DNA of 37,100 nucleotides from an uncultured Lachnospiraceae bacterium (GTDB lineage Bacteria > Bacillota > Clostridia > Lachnospirales > Lachnospiraceae). The DNA lies in the NCBI GenBank assembly GCA_902794825.1, contig CADBIU010000035.1, forward strand, positions 1-37,100. Direction: 5' to 3'. The position numbers were made by a program, and so were the translations under genes. Every line of letters begins with the position of its first letter. Within the stretch, counting starts at the first letter, position 1. The notes under the pieces were generated by a model. It had not been told where the DNA came from. It worked only from the letters and a program-made list of their open reading frames with translations, and did not search any database. This document shows positions 25,921 through 34,590 of this stretch, piece by piece.

Positions 25921-25947
25921 ACGTTGTCCGAAAAAAGGGGTGTTTTT

Positions 25948-28074
25948 ATGCAGCATGAGGCACTGAATACTAAGGCGTTGTTTTCAGACCAGACGCCGGA
26001 GTTCCTGAACGTCCAGACAATAAAGCCTCTACGAAGGAATGGCAGAAAACAATATGTGATCCGCATCCGCCTCCGCACAGCAGCGGGAGACGCGGATAAC
26101 TGTGTGCTGCTGACGGACCTGGGCGAGATCCCCATGCGCGTAGAGAAGGAAAACGCACATTTCATCTATTTCTCGGCGGAAGTGGTCAGCGACGGCAGGC
26201 CAGTGCGGTACGCCTTCCGGATCCGGCTGGTCCGGACCGGCGAAGAGTTCCTGTACAAGCGCACCGGTATCGAATGGGGCGATGAGGCCGGAGATAAAAC
26301 GGCTGATGAATCCGGCGAAACCCCTGAGGAGAAGACCGGCACGGAAGGCTGGTGGTATTATGCCCCGGAATTCAAGATCCCCGACTGGGCCAACGGCGCA
26401 GTGATGTACCAGATCTTCACGGACCGTTTCTGCAACGGCGACCCTGACAACGATGTACTGACCGGCGAGTACGCCTATAACGGCGGCCAGGTCCTGCAGA
26501 TCGAGGACTGGTACTGTCCGCCCGCGGCCGACGACACCCGGGAGCACTACGGCGGCGACCTCCAGGGCATCATGGACAAGCTCGATTACCTCGAGGACCT
26601 CGGCGTGGAGGTCATCTACCTCAATCCGATCTTCGTCTCACCATCCAATCACAAATATGACACCCAGGATTACGACCACATAGACCCCCACTTTGGCAAA
26701 ATAGTGCACGACCGCGGCAAGGTCCTGCCCAGAGGTTCTCTGGACAACCGCGAGGCGGAGAAGTATAAGGTGAGGGTGACAGACCCCGCAAATCTCGAGG
26801 CCAGCGACCGGCTCTTCGCGAATCTGGTCCGGGAGGCGCACATGCGCGGGATCAGGGTGATCCTGGACGGCGTATTCAACCACTGCGGTTCTTTCCACCG
26901 CTGGCTGGACCGGGAGAAGATCTATCTCAACACCGGCAATTACGCGCCGGGCGCTTATGGCAGGAAGGATTCGGGGTACCGGCAGTATTTTGACTTCCAG
27001 AAAGACGACTGGCCGGACAACGACTCTTACGAGAGCTGGTGGGGATTCTCATCCCTTCCCAAGCTCAACTATGAGGAGTCCATGCAGCTGCGCGACGAGA
27101 TTCTGCGGGTGGCGGCCAAATGGGTATCACCCCCCTACAACGCGGACGGCTGGAGACTGGATGTGGCAGCGGACCTTGGCCATTCCGAGGTCTTCAACCA
27201 CTACTTCTGGCAGCGCTTCCGCAAAGTGGTCAAAAAAGCGAACCCCGAAGCCCTCATCCTCGCCGAGAACTACATGAACTCGGCGCACTGGCTGGGAGGC
27301 AGAGAGTGGGACACGATCATGAACTACGAGGGCTTCATGGACCCTGTCACCTGGTTTTTGACAGGCATGGAGAAGCACAACGACGCTTTCCACCCGAGTT
27401 ATATAGGCGATCCGGAGAGATTCTGGACAGCTATGAAGTGGAAGGGGCAGGAGGACATGCCTCAGGCGCCGCTTATGTGCAGCATGAACCAGCTCTCCAA
27501 TCACGACCACTCGCGTTTTCTGACAAGGACAGGCCTGAAAGTGGGCAGAGTCTCGCTCCTGGGAACCCAGGCGGCGGCAGAGGATGTGCGGGAGAGCGTT
27601 TACCGCGAGGCGGCGGTCATTCAGCTGACCTGGCCCGGCGCGCCGACCCTTTACTACGGAGACGAGGCGGGCCTGTGCGGCTTCACGGATCCGGATAACC
27701 GGCGCACCTACCCCTGGGGCAGGGAGGACCGGGAGATGATCCGCTTCCACAAAGAGCTGATCAGAATGCACAAGGAATACAGCTGCCTGCGGAAAGGCTC
27801 GCTGATCCGCCTCGCGGATGAGCCTCACGTTATTTCTTACGGCAGATTTGACAGAGAGTCCTCTGTAGTGGTGGCCGTCAACAACGGAAACGACCCTGTA
27901 AAGATCAGGATTCCCGTTATTTACGCCGGAGTTCCGGCTGACTGCAACATAAAACTGAGGTTTCTGACGAACATCAGCGGCTTTCTGGCTTACCCCAGAA
28001 CGGTCTACCGCGTGGAAGACGGAATATTGGAGATCGAACTGGCGCCGGAGTCGGCCGCGGTTCTTGTGAAATAA
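25948..28074 (+). CDS. GH13 alpha-glucan hydrolase (neopullulanase/cyclomaltodextrinase-like)
   Basis: A 708-residue intracellular enzyme (no signal peptide) likely to cut alpha-1,4/1,6 glucans or maltodextrins. An N-terminal beta-sandwich of about 130 residues, CBM34-like, is followed by the GH13 barrel from AVMYQIFTDRFCNGDP. The four GH13 regions are clear: LDGVFNHCG; GWRLDVAAD with nucleophile D405; LILAENY with acid/base E440; LSNHDHSR with D520. A C-terminal beta domain ends the protein. The ATG at 25948 follows AAAAGGGG. It lies 30 nt after a terminator hairpin and has its own terminator. Exact specificity cannot be read from the sequence. Confidence 0.85.
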   Translation: MQHEALNTKALFSDQTPEFLNVQTIKPLRRNGRKQYVIRIRLRTAAGDADNCVLLTDLGEIPMRVEKENAHFIYFSAEVVSDGRPVRYAFRIRLVRTGEEFLYKRTGIEWGDEAGDKTADESGETPEEKTGTEGWWYYAPEFKIPDWANGAVMYQIFTDRFCNGDPDNDVLTGEYAYNGGQVLQIEDWYCPPAADDTREHYGGDLQGIMDKLDYLEDLGVEVIYLNPIFVSPSNHKYDTQDYDHIDPHFGKIVHDRGKVLPRGSLDNREAEKYKVRVTDPANLEASDRLFANLVREAHMRGIRVILDGVFNHCGSFHRWLDREKIYLNTGNYAPGAYGRKDSGYRQYFDFQKDDWPDNDSYESWWGFSSLPKLNYEESMQLRDEILRVAAKWVSPPYNADGWRLDVAADLGHSEVFNHYFWQRFRKVVKKANPEALILAENYMNSAHWLGGREWDTIMNYEGFMDPVTWFLTGMEKHNDAFHPSYIGDPERFWTAMKWKGQEDMPQAPLMCSMNQLSNHDHSRFLTRTGLKVGRVSLLGTQAAAEDVRESVYREAAVIQLTWPGAPTLYYGDEAGLCGFTDPDNRRTYPWGREDREMIRFHKELIRMHKEYSCLRKGSLIRLADEPHVISYGRFDRESSVVVAVNNGNDPVKIRIPVIYAGVPADCNIKLRFLTNISGFLAYPRTVYRVEDGILEIELAPESAAVLVK

Positions 28075-28080
28075 GGGAAG

Positions 28081-28126
28081 AGAGCGCTGTACTTGCTGAT
28101 TTTACTGCAGGTGCAGCGCTCTTTTT
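28081..28126 (+). terminator. Intrinsic terminator after the GH13 gene
   Basis: A 12-bp stem (28081-28092 with 28111-28122, one U-G pair) built on AGAGCGCTG/CAGCGCTCT is followed by CTTTTTG. Confidence 0.8.
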
Positions 28127-28223
28127 GCGCCCTGGGAGCGGCTCAAAAGCCCCTGAAAAACCTTAGAAATCCATCCGTGGCAAAATGCACAAAAACACTA
28201 CTACAGATTCGTCGTTATCAAAA

Positions 28224-28252
28224 TTGCGCAGTAATGCACAATAATTTATAAT
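28224..28252 (+). promoter_or_regulatory. Promoter of the amylosucrase gene
   Basis: TTGCGC at 28224-28229 and a perfect TATAAT at 28247-28252 have a 17-bp spacer. AATGCACAA motifs lie at 28184 (upstream of the -35) and 28233 (inside the spacer). Confidence 0.8.
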
Positions 28253-28265
28253 GAAATCGATTACA
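28252..28265. promoter_or_regulatory. LacI/CcpA-type operator (cre-like) at the amylosucrase promoter
   Basis: TGAAATCGATTACA fits the catabolite-responsive-element consensus TGWNANCGNTNWCA at every position. It starts on the last base of the -10 box and covers the expected transcription start, a repressing position. It could be bound by CcpA or by the LacI-family protein encoded at 30472. Confidence 0.75.
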
Positions 28266-28295
28266 ATTTGTTGAATAACTATATAGGAGGGTTAT

Positions 28296-30419
28296 ATGTT
28301 TGAAGACAAAAAATGGGACAAGACGTTTAAAAACCGTCTTGCCAAGCACTATGACGAACTGAAATGGCTTTACAGTGAGTTGTATCACAACGACCAGCAG
28401 GCTTTCGACTACTTCTGCGACATGATGTATGACTACTACGAGAAGAGAAGCCCCATGCTCCGTGAGTGGGACGAAGCGCGCGAGGCGTCTCCCGACTGGT
28501 ACAAGGGCAACGACATGCTCGGAATGCTCATGTACACGAACTGCTTTGCCGGAAACCTGAAGGGCGTGAAGAGCCATCTGGATTACATCCAGGAGTGCGG
28601 CGTCAACTACCTGCACCTGATGCCTCTGCTGGAGAGCCCCAAGGACCGCAGCGACGGCGGCTACGCTGTCTCTGACTTCCGCAAGGTTCAGCCCGAACTG
28701 GGTACTATGGAAGACCTGGCTGAGCTGGCGGACGACTGCCACACCCGCGGAATGTGCGTATGTCTCGACTTCGTCATGAACCACACCAGTGAGGATCATG
28801 AGTGGGCAATGCGCGCGAAGGCAGGAGAGAAGGAGTACCAGGATCGTTTCTTCTTCTACGATGACTGGACCATTCCGAACGAGTTCGAGAAGACCGTTCC
28901 TCAGGTCTTCCCTCAGACCGCGCCCGGCAACTTCTCCTGGTGCCCGGAAGTGAACAAGGTTGTCATGACCACATTCTGGCCCTATCAGTGGGATCTCAAC
29001 TATGCGAATCCGGTCGTTTTCAACGACATGACGGCTGACATGCTCAACCTCTGCAACCACGGCGTGGACATCATCCGCCTGGACGCGACGCCTTACATCT
29101 GGAAAGAGATCGGCACGCCTTGCCGCAATCTGCCCCAGGTGCACACTCTTGTCCGCCTGATGCACATGGCTACCGAGGTCGTCTGCCCCGGAACGCTGCT
29201 GCTCGGCGAAGTTGTTATGGAACCGAGCAAGGTCGTTCCCTATTTTGGCACCATCGAGAAACCCGAGTGCCACATGCTTTACAACGTGACCACTATGGCA
29301 AGCACATGGCACACCGTGGCGACCCACGACGTGCGCCTGCTCCGCCACCAGATGGAAGCGGTTTTCGCGCTGCCTCATGAGTATACATTCCTCAACTACC
29401 TGCGCTGCCACGACGACATCGGCTGGGGCCTGGACTACGAGTATCTCAAACAGTTCGGCATCACGGAAGTGCCTCACAAGAAATACCTCAACGACTATCT
29501 CACCGGCAAGGGCTACAACAGCGACGCCCGCGGCGAGCTCTACAACGACGATCCCCGCCTTGGAGACGCCAGACTCTGCGGAACGACAGCTTCCCTCTGC
29601 GGCATCGAGGCGGCGGAATACGAGAAGAACGAGTGGAAGGTCAAACGCGGCATCAGCCTTGACATCATGCTGCACGCTTTCCTGCTGACCCAGAGCGGAA
29701 TCCCGGTCCTGTACGCGGGCGACGAGATCGGCCAGCTCAACGATTACACCTATCACGATGATCCGATCAAGGCCGACGACAGCCGCTACCTGCACAGGGG
29801 CGACATGAACTGGGAGGAAGCCGAGCTTCGAAACGTTGAGGGCACCAGGGAGAACATCATCTTCAAGGCCCTTCGCCAGCTGGAAGAGATCCGCGCCGAG
29901 TACTGCGTATTCGAGAACGAAGCGGACGCATGGATCATCGAGCCCTGGAACGATCACATCCTGGGCATCGGCAGATACTACAACGGCGAGAAGCTTCTTG
30001 CCTTCTTTAACTTCAGCGAGAATGAGCAGACTGCATGGGTCAACGAGATGGAGGACTACTATGACCTCGTCACCGGCGAGCCCAAGTCAGCTAAGGCCAT
30101 CAATATTCCCGGCTACAGCTTCGTATGGCTGATGACCACCTTCAACAAGCCTTTTGTCAAAAAACAGCATCCGAAGATCGAGAGAAGAACCGAGGAAGCT
30201 GCTCCGGCTGAGAAGAAGGCGGAAGCCGAGAAGAAACCTGCTGCTAAGAAGACAGCTGCCAGGAAACCCGCAGCTAAGAAGGCAGCAGCCGGGAAGAAAC
30301 CCGCAGCCAAGAAAGCGGCAGCTGAGAAGAAACCCGCAGCTAAGAAGACCGCCGCGAAAAAACCTGCGGCTAAGAAGACTACAGCCGCTAAGAAAACTAC
30401 AGAAAAAGCTGAGGAATAG
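28296..30419 (+). CDS. Amylosucrase-like GH13 enzyme with a histone-H1-like C-terminal tail
   Basis: Amylosucrases (GH13 subfamily 4) move glucose from sucrose onto alpha-glucan, releasing fructose. This 707-residue protein follows their layout: an all-helical N domain (about residues 1-90), the barrel with CLDFVMNHTS, nucleophile D263 in IIRLDA, acid/base E305 in LLLGEVV, and D373 in RCHDDIGWG; then IPVLYAGDEIGQLND and the DDSRYLHRG region. Its core ends near residue 620. The last 80 or so residues are tandem KKPAAKK-type repeats, very like bacterial histone H1/HU tails and unusual on a glycosidase. AGGAGGG precedes the ATG. It starts an apparent operon with lacI-type and HAD genes. Sucrose as substrate is inferred from family and the nearby PTS. 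Confidence 0.85.
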   Translation: MFEDKKWDKTFKNRLAKHYDELKWLYSELYHNDQQAFDYFCDMMYDYYEKRSPMLREWDEAREASPDWYKGNDMLGMLMYTNCFAGNLKGVKSHLDYIQECGVNYLHLMPLLESPKDRSDGGYAVSDFRKVQPELGTMEDLAELADDCHTRGMCVCLDFVMNHTSEDHEWAMRAKAGEKEYQDRFFFYDDWTIPNEFEKTVPQVFPQTAPGNFSWCPEVNKVVMTTFWPYQWDLNYANPVVFNDMTADMLNLCNHGVDIIRLDATPYIWKEIGTPCRNLPQVHTLVRLMHMATEVVCPGTLLLGEVVMEPSKVVPYFGTIEKPECHMLYNVTTMASTWHTVATHDVRLLRHQMEAVFALPHEYTFLNYLRCHDDIGWGLDYEYLKQFGITEVPHKKYLNDYLTGKGYNSDARGELYNDDPRLGDARLCGTTASLCGIEAAEYEKNEWKVKRGISLDIMLHAFLLTQSGIPVLYAGDEIGQLNDYTYHDDPIKADDSRYLHRGDMNWEEAELRNVEGTRENIIFKALRQLEEIRAEYCVFENEADAWIIEPWNDHILGIGRYYNGEKLLAFFNFSENEQTAWVNEMEDYYDLVTGEPKSAKAINIPGYSFVWLMTTFNKPFVKKQHPKIERRTEEAAPAEKKAEAEKKPAAKKTAARKPAAKKAAAGKKPAAKKAAAEKKPAAKKTAAKKPAAKKTTAAKKTTEKAEE

Positions 30420-30471
30420 TAATCTGTATTTCCTGACACTTGCATTGGACAATTCTGGGGGAGAATCGAAA

Positions 30472-31479
30472 ATGACAATTAAGGAAGTCGCCAGGCTTGC
30501 GGGGGTTTCCCCCGCAGCCGTCAGCAGGTACCTCAACGGAGGGCCGCTGAGCAAGGACAAAAAGGAACGGGTTGCCCGCGCGATCGAGGAGACCGGATAC
30601 CGGCCCAACCTCATGGCCAAGACCATGAGAACAGGCAGGGTGAGACAGGTCGGCATTATTGTGCCGAGGATTTATTCTGAATCGGTCAATCTGATGATGG
30701 AGGGCATCACGGAGGAACTGCTGTCGATGGACTACCTGACGGTCCTTGGATACTCGGACACGAACAGAGACAGAGAACTTCAGTATCTCGACATCATGCA
30801 GAGCAACCGCGTGGCAGGGATCATCCTTATGGCCACCACGCTTACCGACATCAAGAAAAGATCACTGGAAAACTGCAGCGTGCCGCTGGTGATCACCGGT
30901 CAGAATTTTGACCGGCTGCACTGTGTTTATCACGACGACTTCAATGCTATGCGTGAACTTACAGAACTGTTTATACAAAAAGGCGGGAAAAGATTTGTCT
31001 ACATTGGCGCTCCGGAGGCTGACCTGGCCGCCGGCCTCGCCAGACGCGAAGGGGCACAGGAGGCGCTCCGCAGAGCAGGGTATGACGCGCAGCAGCTGCC
31101 TATTCGCATTGCGAATTTTAATTCCCAGGACGGATACACGGCTATGATGGAATTGCTGGAGAAATATCCGGATCTCGACAGCGTCGTCTGCGCGACAGAC
31201 GTCATCGCTCACGGCGCTATGAAGGCGCTCAGAGAGAAGGGACGCAGGATCCCGGAAGATGTCAGGATCGCCGGAATAGGCAACAACTGGGCCGATCTGG
31301 TTTCGCAGCCCGAGCTGACGACAGTGCAGTTCTACCAGAAGCGCTGCGGATCTGAGGCGGCGCGGCTTCTCCTGAAACTGATAGAGAGAGAGGATGAACA
31401 GGACGCGGGCCGTAATAATGGTGTGGAGCCGGGCAATGTAATGCTCAGTTACCGGATCATCGAGCGCGGCTCGGTTTAG
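30472..31479 (+). CDS. LacI-family transcriptional regulator
   Basis: A 335-residue repressor. The N-terminal helix-turn-helix and hinge helix are standard (TIKEVARLAGVSPAAVSRYLNG...RPNLMAKTMRTG), followed by a periplasmic-binding-protein-like effector domain (VGIIVPRIYSESVNLMMEGI...VVCATDVIAHGAMKALREKG). The ATG at 30472 follows GGGGGAG. An in-frame extension upstream to 30154 is only the shifted reading of the amylosucrase Lys/Ala repeats. It lies 52 nt after the amylosucrase gene, so it is probably in its operon and may regulate it and the PTS gene through the two matching operators. The effector is unknown. Confidence 0.92.
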   Translation: MTIKEVARLAGVSPAAVSRYLNGGPLSKDKKERVARAIEETGYRPNLMAKTMRTGRVRQVGIIVPRIYSESVNLMMEGITEELLSMDYLTVLGYSDTNRDRELQYLDIMQSNRVAGIILMATTLTDIKKRSLENCSVPLVITGQNFDRLHCVYHDDFNAMRELTELFIQKGGKRFVYIGAPEADLAAGLARREGAQEALRRAGYDAQQLPIRIANFNSQDGYTAMMELLEKYPDLDSVVCATDVIAHGAMKALREKGRRIPEDVRIAGIGNNWADLVSQPELTTVQFYQKRCGSEAARLLLKLIEREDEQDAGRNNGVEPGNVMLSYRIIERGSV

Positions 31480-31534
31480 AGACTAAACGATCACCGGGTC
31501 AGGCCCGGTTAGAAAATCTGAAGTTAGGAGGAAA

Positions 31535-32377
31535 ATGAGTCCTAAACTTATATTTCTTGACATAGACGGAACGCTGACAATGCCCGGATCCAACGAGCCT
31601 CCGCAGAGCGCCCTTGACGCGATCCGGGCTTCGCAGAGGAAGGGCAATCTGGTCTTTCTCTGCTCGGGAAGAAACCCCGGAATGCTGGAGCCGCTGCTCA
31701 AATACGGCTTTGACGGCGTGATCGCCTGCGCAGGCGGCTATGTGACCGTCGGCGACGAACTGATCTACGACATGCCCATGGCCGGGGAAGAGATGGAACT
31801 GGCTGTGGAAAAACTGCACGGGGAAGGCGTTTTCTGCACCATTGAGTGCAAAGACGGCGCCTTCGGCGACGAGAATCTCGGCGCTTTCCTGGATAAACAC
31901 GCCGGTGAAGACGGCAAAGGAAACAGCGAGATAGAGCGCTGGCGCAAGGCGCTGGCAAGCAGTCTCCATATCCGCCCGATCAGCGAATATGACGGAACGC
32001 CGGCCTACAAAGTCGTCATCATGTGCCTGCACCCCGAGCAGCTCATCCCTGCAAAGGAGGCCCTGGAGGACAAATACAATTTTGTCGTGCAGGAGATCAC
32101 GGATCCGGCGCACAGATGCATCAACGGCGAACTGATCAACCGCAAATACGACAAGGGCCGCGCGATCGAGCGGGTCTGCGCTCATCTCGGCGTTCCGATC
32201 TCCGACGCCTATGGCTTCGGCGACAGCATGAACGACCTGGAGATGATACAGACAGTCGGAACCAGCGTCTGCATGGCCAACGGAGCGGAAGCTCTCAAGA
32301 AGATCAGCGATGTCGTGTGCCCTTCAGTAGAGGAAGACGGCCTGGCAAAGGCTTTCGAGCAGCTGGGGCTGGTCTGA
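31535..32377 (+). CDS. Cof-type HAD-superfamily sugar-phosphate phosphatase
   Basis: A 280-residue HAD hydrolase of the Cof/YbiV type. The catalytic FLDIDGTL gives nucleophile D9 and acid D11; motif II is in FLCSGRNPG; motif III Lys lies near INRKYDKGRAIE; motif IV is GFGDSMNDLEM. The large C2 cap sits between. Such enzymes remove phosphate from sugar phosphates or flavin/PLP precursors. Its place between amylosucrase and the PTS suggests a sugar phosphate, perhaps the PTS product, but that is inference. AGGAGGAAA precedes the ATG. Small hairpins flank the gene (31474-31488, 31493-31509 and a 9-bp one at 32380-32403), none with a T run. Confidence 0.88.
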   Translation: MSPKLIFLDIDGTLTMPGSNEPPQSALDAIRASQRKGNLVFLCSGRNPGMLEPLLKYGFDGVIACAGGYVTVGDELIYDMPMAGEEMELAVEKLHGEGVFCTIECKDGAFGDENLGAFLDKHAGEDGKGNSEIERWRKALASSLHIRPISEYDGTPAYKVVIMCLHPEQLIPAKEALEDKYNFVVQEITDPAHRCINGELINRKYDKGRAIERVCAHLGVPISDAYGFGDSMNDLEMIQTVGTSVCMANGAEALKKISDVVCPSVEEDGLAKAFEQLGLV

Positions 32378-32491
32378 TGGAATGGTCGGAAAAGCGACCA
32401 TTCGGAGATATGTAAAAGTGTGAACATAATAACGAGCGGGAATTGGATATTTTGCACAAATAGCACCCTGCAAGTTTTATGGAAAACACTG

Positions 32492-32520
32492 TTTACATAC
32501 AATAAATCTTAAATTAAAAT
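32492..32520 (+). promoter_or_regulatory. Promoter of the PTS EIIBCA gene
   Basis: TTTACA at 32492-32497 and TAAAAT at 32515-32520 have a 17-bp spacer in a strongly AT-rich stretch. TTTGCACAAA at 32451, upstream, resembles the motif seen before the two GH13 genes. Confidence 0.7.
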
Positions 32521-32535
32521 AAACTGGTAGGGGAC

Positions 32536-32549
32536 TGAAAACGATTACA
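32536..32549. promoter_or_regulatory. LacI/CcpA-type operator (cre-like) downstream of the PTS promoter
   Basis: TGAAAACGATTACA differs from the amylosucrase operator at one base and fits the cre consensus fully. It lies about 10-25 bp after the expected start point, a roadblock or repressing position. Confidence 0.75.
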
Positions 32550-32595
32550 GTTCACACAAAAACCATAAAACTCAAATGAAAGGGAGGGAATTTTT

Positions 32596-34560
32596 ATGGC
32601 ATTGGATTATCATAAGTGTGCCCAAGAAATCGCTGATAATATCGGCGGCGGCGAGAACGTCGTATCCGCAGCGCACTGCGCCACAAGACTTCGTCTGGTT
32701 ATCGCTGATAACGGCAAGGTCAACAAAGAGGCGCTGGAAAACGTTGACGGTGTCAAGGGAATGTTCGAGTCCAACGGACAGCTGCAGCTGATCATCGGAA
32801 CAGGCACCGTAAACAAAGTGTATGATGAGTTCCTCGCAATCACAGGTGCTTCAGCGGCATCAAAGGAAGAGGTAAAGGCAGCAGCTGCTGCTAAGCAGCC
32901 TTTGTACATCCGCCTTCTGAAGCCCATCGGCGACGTATTCGTTCCGATCCTGCCCGCGATCGTGGCGTCCGGCCTTATGATGGGTCTGGTCGAGGCTCTC
33001 GGTAACGATAACCTTCCGTTCGGTCCCGCCTTCAAGGCGTCCGACTGGTACGGCTTCCTTGATACAGTAGCAAACACTGCTTTCGCATATTTGCCTGTTA
33101 TCGTAGCGGTCTCCGCAGCAAGGGTATTCGGAGGCAATATTTTCCTGGGAGCAGTCATCGGCCTTCTGATGATCCACTCCGCTTTCCTGAACGGCTGGAA
33201 CGTTGCCAACGTCGAGGCGGTTGCGAAATATATCGGAAAAGATATAAACGGAGTGAGCCCCTATCTGATTGATTGGACAGAAAATGCGAAAACGGGTGCG
33301 ATTACGATAGAATCGCTAGGCGGTATACCACAGTGGAGATTGTTCGGACCGATCCTTCCTATCAACCGTGTAGGCTATCAGGGTCACGTAATCCCCGTTA
33401 TGCTGGCAGTCCTCTTTATGTCCAAGATTGAGTCATGGCTCCACAAGCATGTTCCGGAGATGATCGACCTGTTCGTTACTCCTCTGACAACCGTTCTGGT
33501 CACTGCACTCGTCACACTGACGATCATTGGCCCGATCTTCTCCAATCTGGAGAGCCTGGTTCTTAAGGGTGCAGAAGCTCTGGTTTCCAACGCATTCGGT
33601 TCTATGATCATGGGTGCGCTGTATCCCATTACCGTTGTCATGGGTCTTCACCATATGTACAACGTCATTGAGGCCGGTATGTTGTCTGTCGAGGGCGGCC
33701 TCAACACCTGGATGCCGATCGCATCCGCCGCAAACTTTGCACAGTTCGGCGCCTGCCTTGCAGTTGCTTTCAAGAGTAAGAATAACAAGACCAAGGCTGT
33801 AGCAGTTCCTTCGTCTCTGTCTGCAGCTCTGGGTATCACAGAGCCCGCTATCTTCGGTGTCAACATGCGCTTCATGAAGCCTTTCATCGGCGGTATGATC
33901 GGCGGCGCGGCAGGCGCACTCCTGGCGGCATTCCTGAAGATCGGAGCTAAAGCTTACGGCGTAACAGGTATTCCCGGATATCTGACCATTAACAATCCTT
34001 TACTGTATACATTCGTTCTTCTGGTCTCCGGTGGTATTGCGTTCTTCATCACAACGACCATCTGGAAAGAGGAAGAGCCCAAGAAGGCAGCAGCTCCTGC
34101 TCCCACAGTAGCAGCTCCCACAAACGCAGTAATCAGCTGCAATGCGGGCAAGGTCATTGCTCCCGCGATCGGTACTGTTGTAGCACAGGCTGACATTCCG
34201 GATGACACATTCGCTTCCGGCGTCCTGGGCGAAGGCGTAGGTATTAATCCCACTGAGGGCGTTGTATTTGCTCCTTTCGACGGCGAGATCATGACTGTTG
34301 CAGATTCCAAGCATGCGATCAGTATTTCCAATGACGCAGGTCTTGAAGTTCTGATCCACGTCGGCGTCGATACAGTTGCCATGAACGGCGAAGGCTTCGA
34401 CGACAAGGTCGCAGTTGGCGACAAGGTCAAGGCCGGCCAGGTCATCATGACATTTGACCGTGAAGCCATCAAGAAGGCGAACCACCCTGATTGCGTAGTT
34501 GTTCTGCTGACCAACTCCGACGACTTCACAGATGTCAAGCTGGGAGCTGACGCTGAGTAA
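32596..34560 (+). CDS. PTS EIIBCA transporter, sucrose/beta-glucoside family
   Basis: Imports and phosphorylates a sugar. The 654-residue protein carries three domains in order. IIB is residues 1-80, with phosphocysteine C28 in AAHCATRLRL. IIC is about residues 105-480, multi-helical, with GYQGHVIPV and the GITEPAIFGVN motif. IIA (glucose family) is about residues 515-645, with phosphohistidine H588 in VLIHVGVDTV. Family and neighbours favour sucrose, but trehalose or a glucoside is possible. Residues about 212-245 (33230-33330) look like an insertion before the RLFG segment, and its codons are more AT-rich than the rest. AAGGGAGGG precedes the ATG. The gene has its own promoter and operator. 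Confidence 0.9.
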   Translation: MALDYHKCAQEIADNIGGGENVVSAAHCATRLRLVIADNGKVNKEALENVDGVKGMFESNGQLQLIIGTGTVNKVYDEFLAITGASAASKEEVKAAAAAKQPLYIRLLKPIGDVFVPILPAIVASGLMMGLVEALGNDNLPFGPAFKASDWYGFLDTVANTAFAYLPVIVAVSAARVFGGNIFLGAVIGLLMIHSAFLNGWNVANVEAVAKYIGKDINGVSPYLIDWTENAKTGAITIESLGGIPQWRLFGPILPINRVGYQGHVIPVMLAVLFMSKIESWLHKHVPEMIDLFVTPLTTVLVTALVTLTIIGPIFSNLESLVLKGAEALVSNAFGSMIMGALYPITVVMGLHHMYNVIEAGMLSVEGGLNTWMPIASAANFAQFGACLAVAFKSKNNKTKAVAVPSSLSAALGITEPAIFGVNMRFMKPFIGGMIGGAAGALLAAFLKIGAKAYGVTGIPGYLTINNPLLYTFVLLVSGGIAFFITTTIWKEEEPKKAAAPAPTVAAPTNAVISCNAGKVIAPAIGTVVAQADIPDDTFASGVLGEGVGINPTEGVVFAPFDGEIMTVADSKHAISISNDAGLEVLIHVGVDTVAMNGEGFDDKVAVGDKVKAGQVIMTFDREAIKKANHPDCVVVLLTNSDDFTDVKLGADAE

Positions 34561-34590
34561 GAACTGATTTATCAATGATGATTCTGCGCT

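Noticed and set aside
30154-30471. N-terminal extension of the LacI-family regulator, rich in Arg and Lys
   Set aside because: It is the shifted reading of the amylosucrase tail repeats; a standard LacI start with a ribosome binding site lies at 30472.
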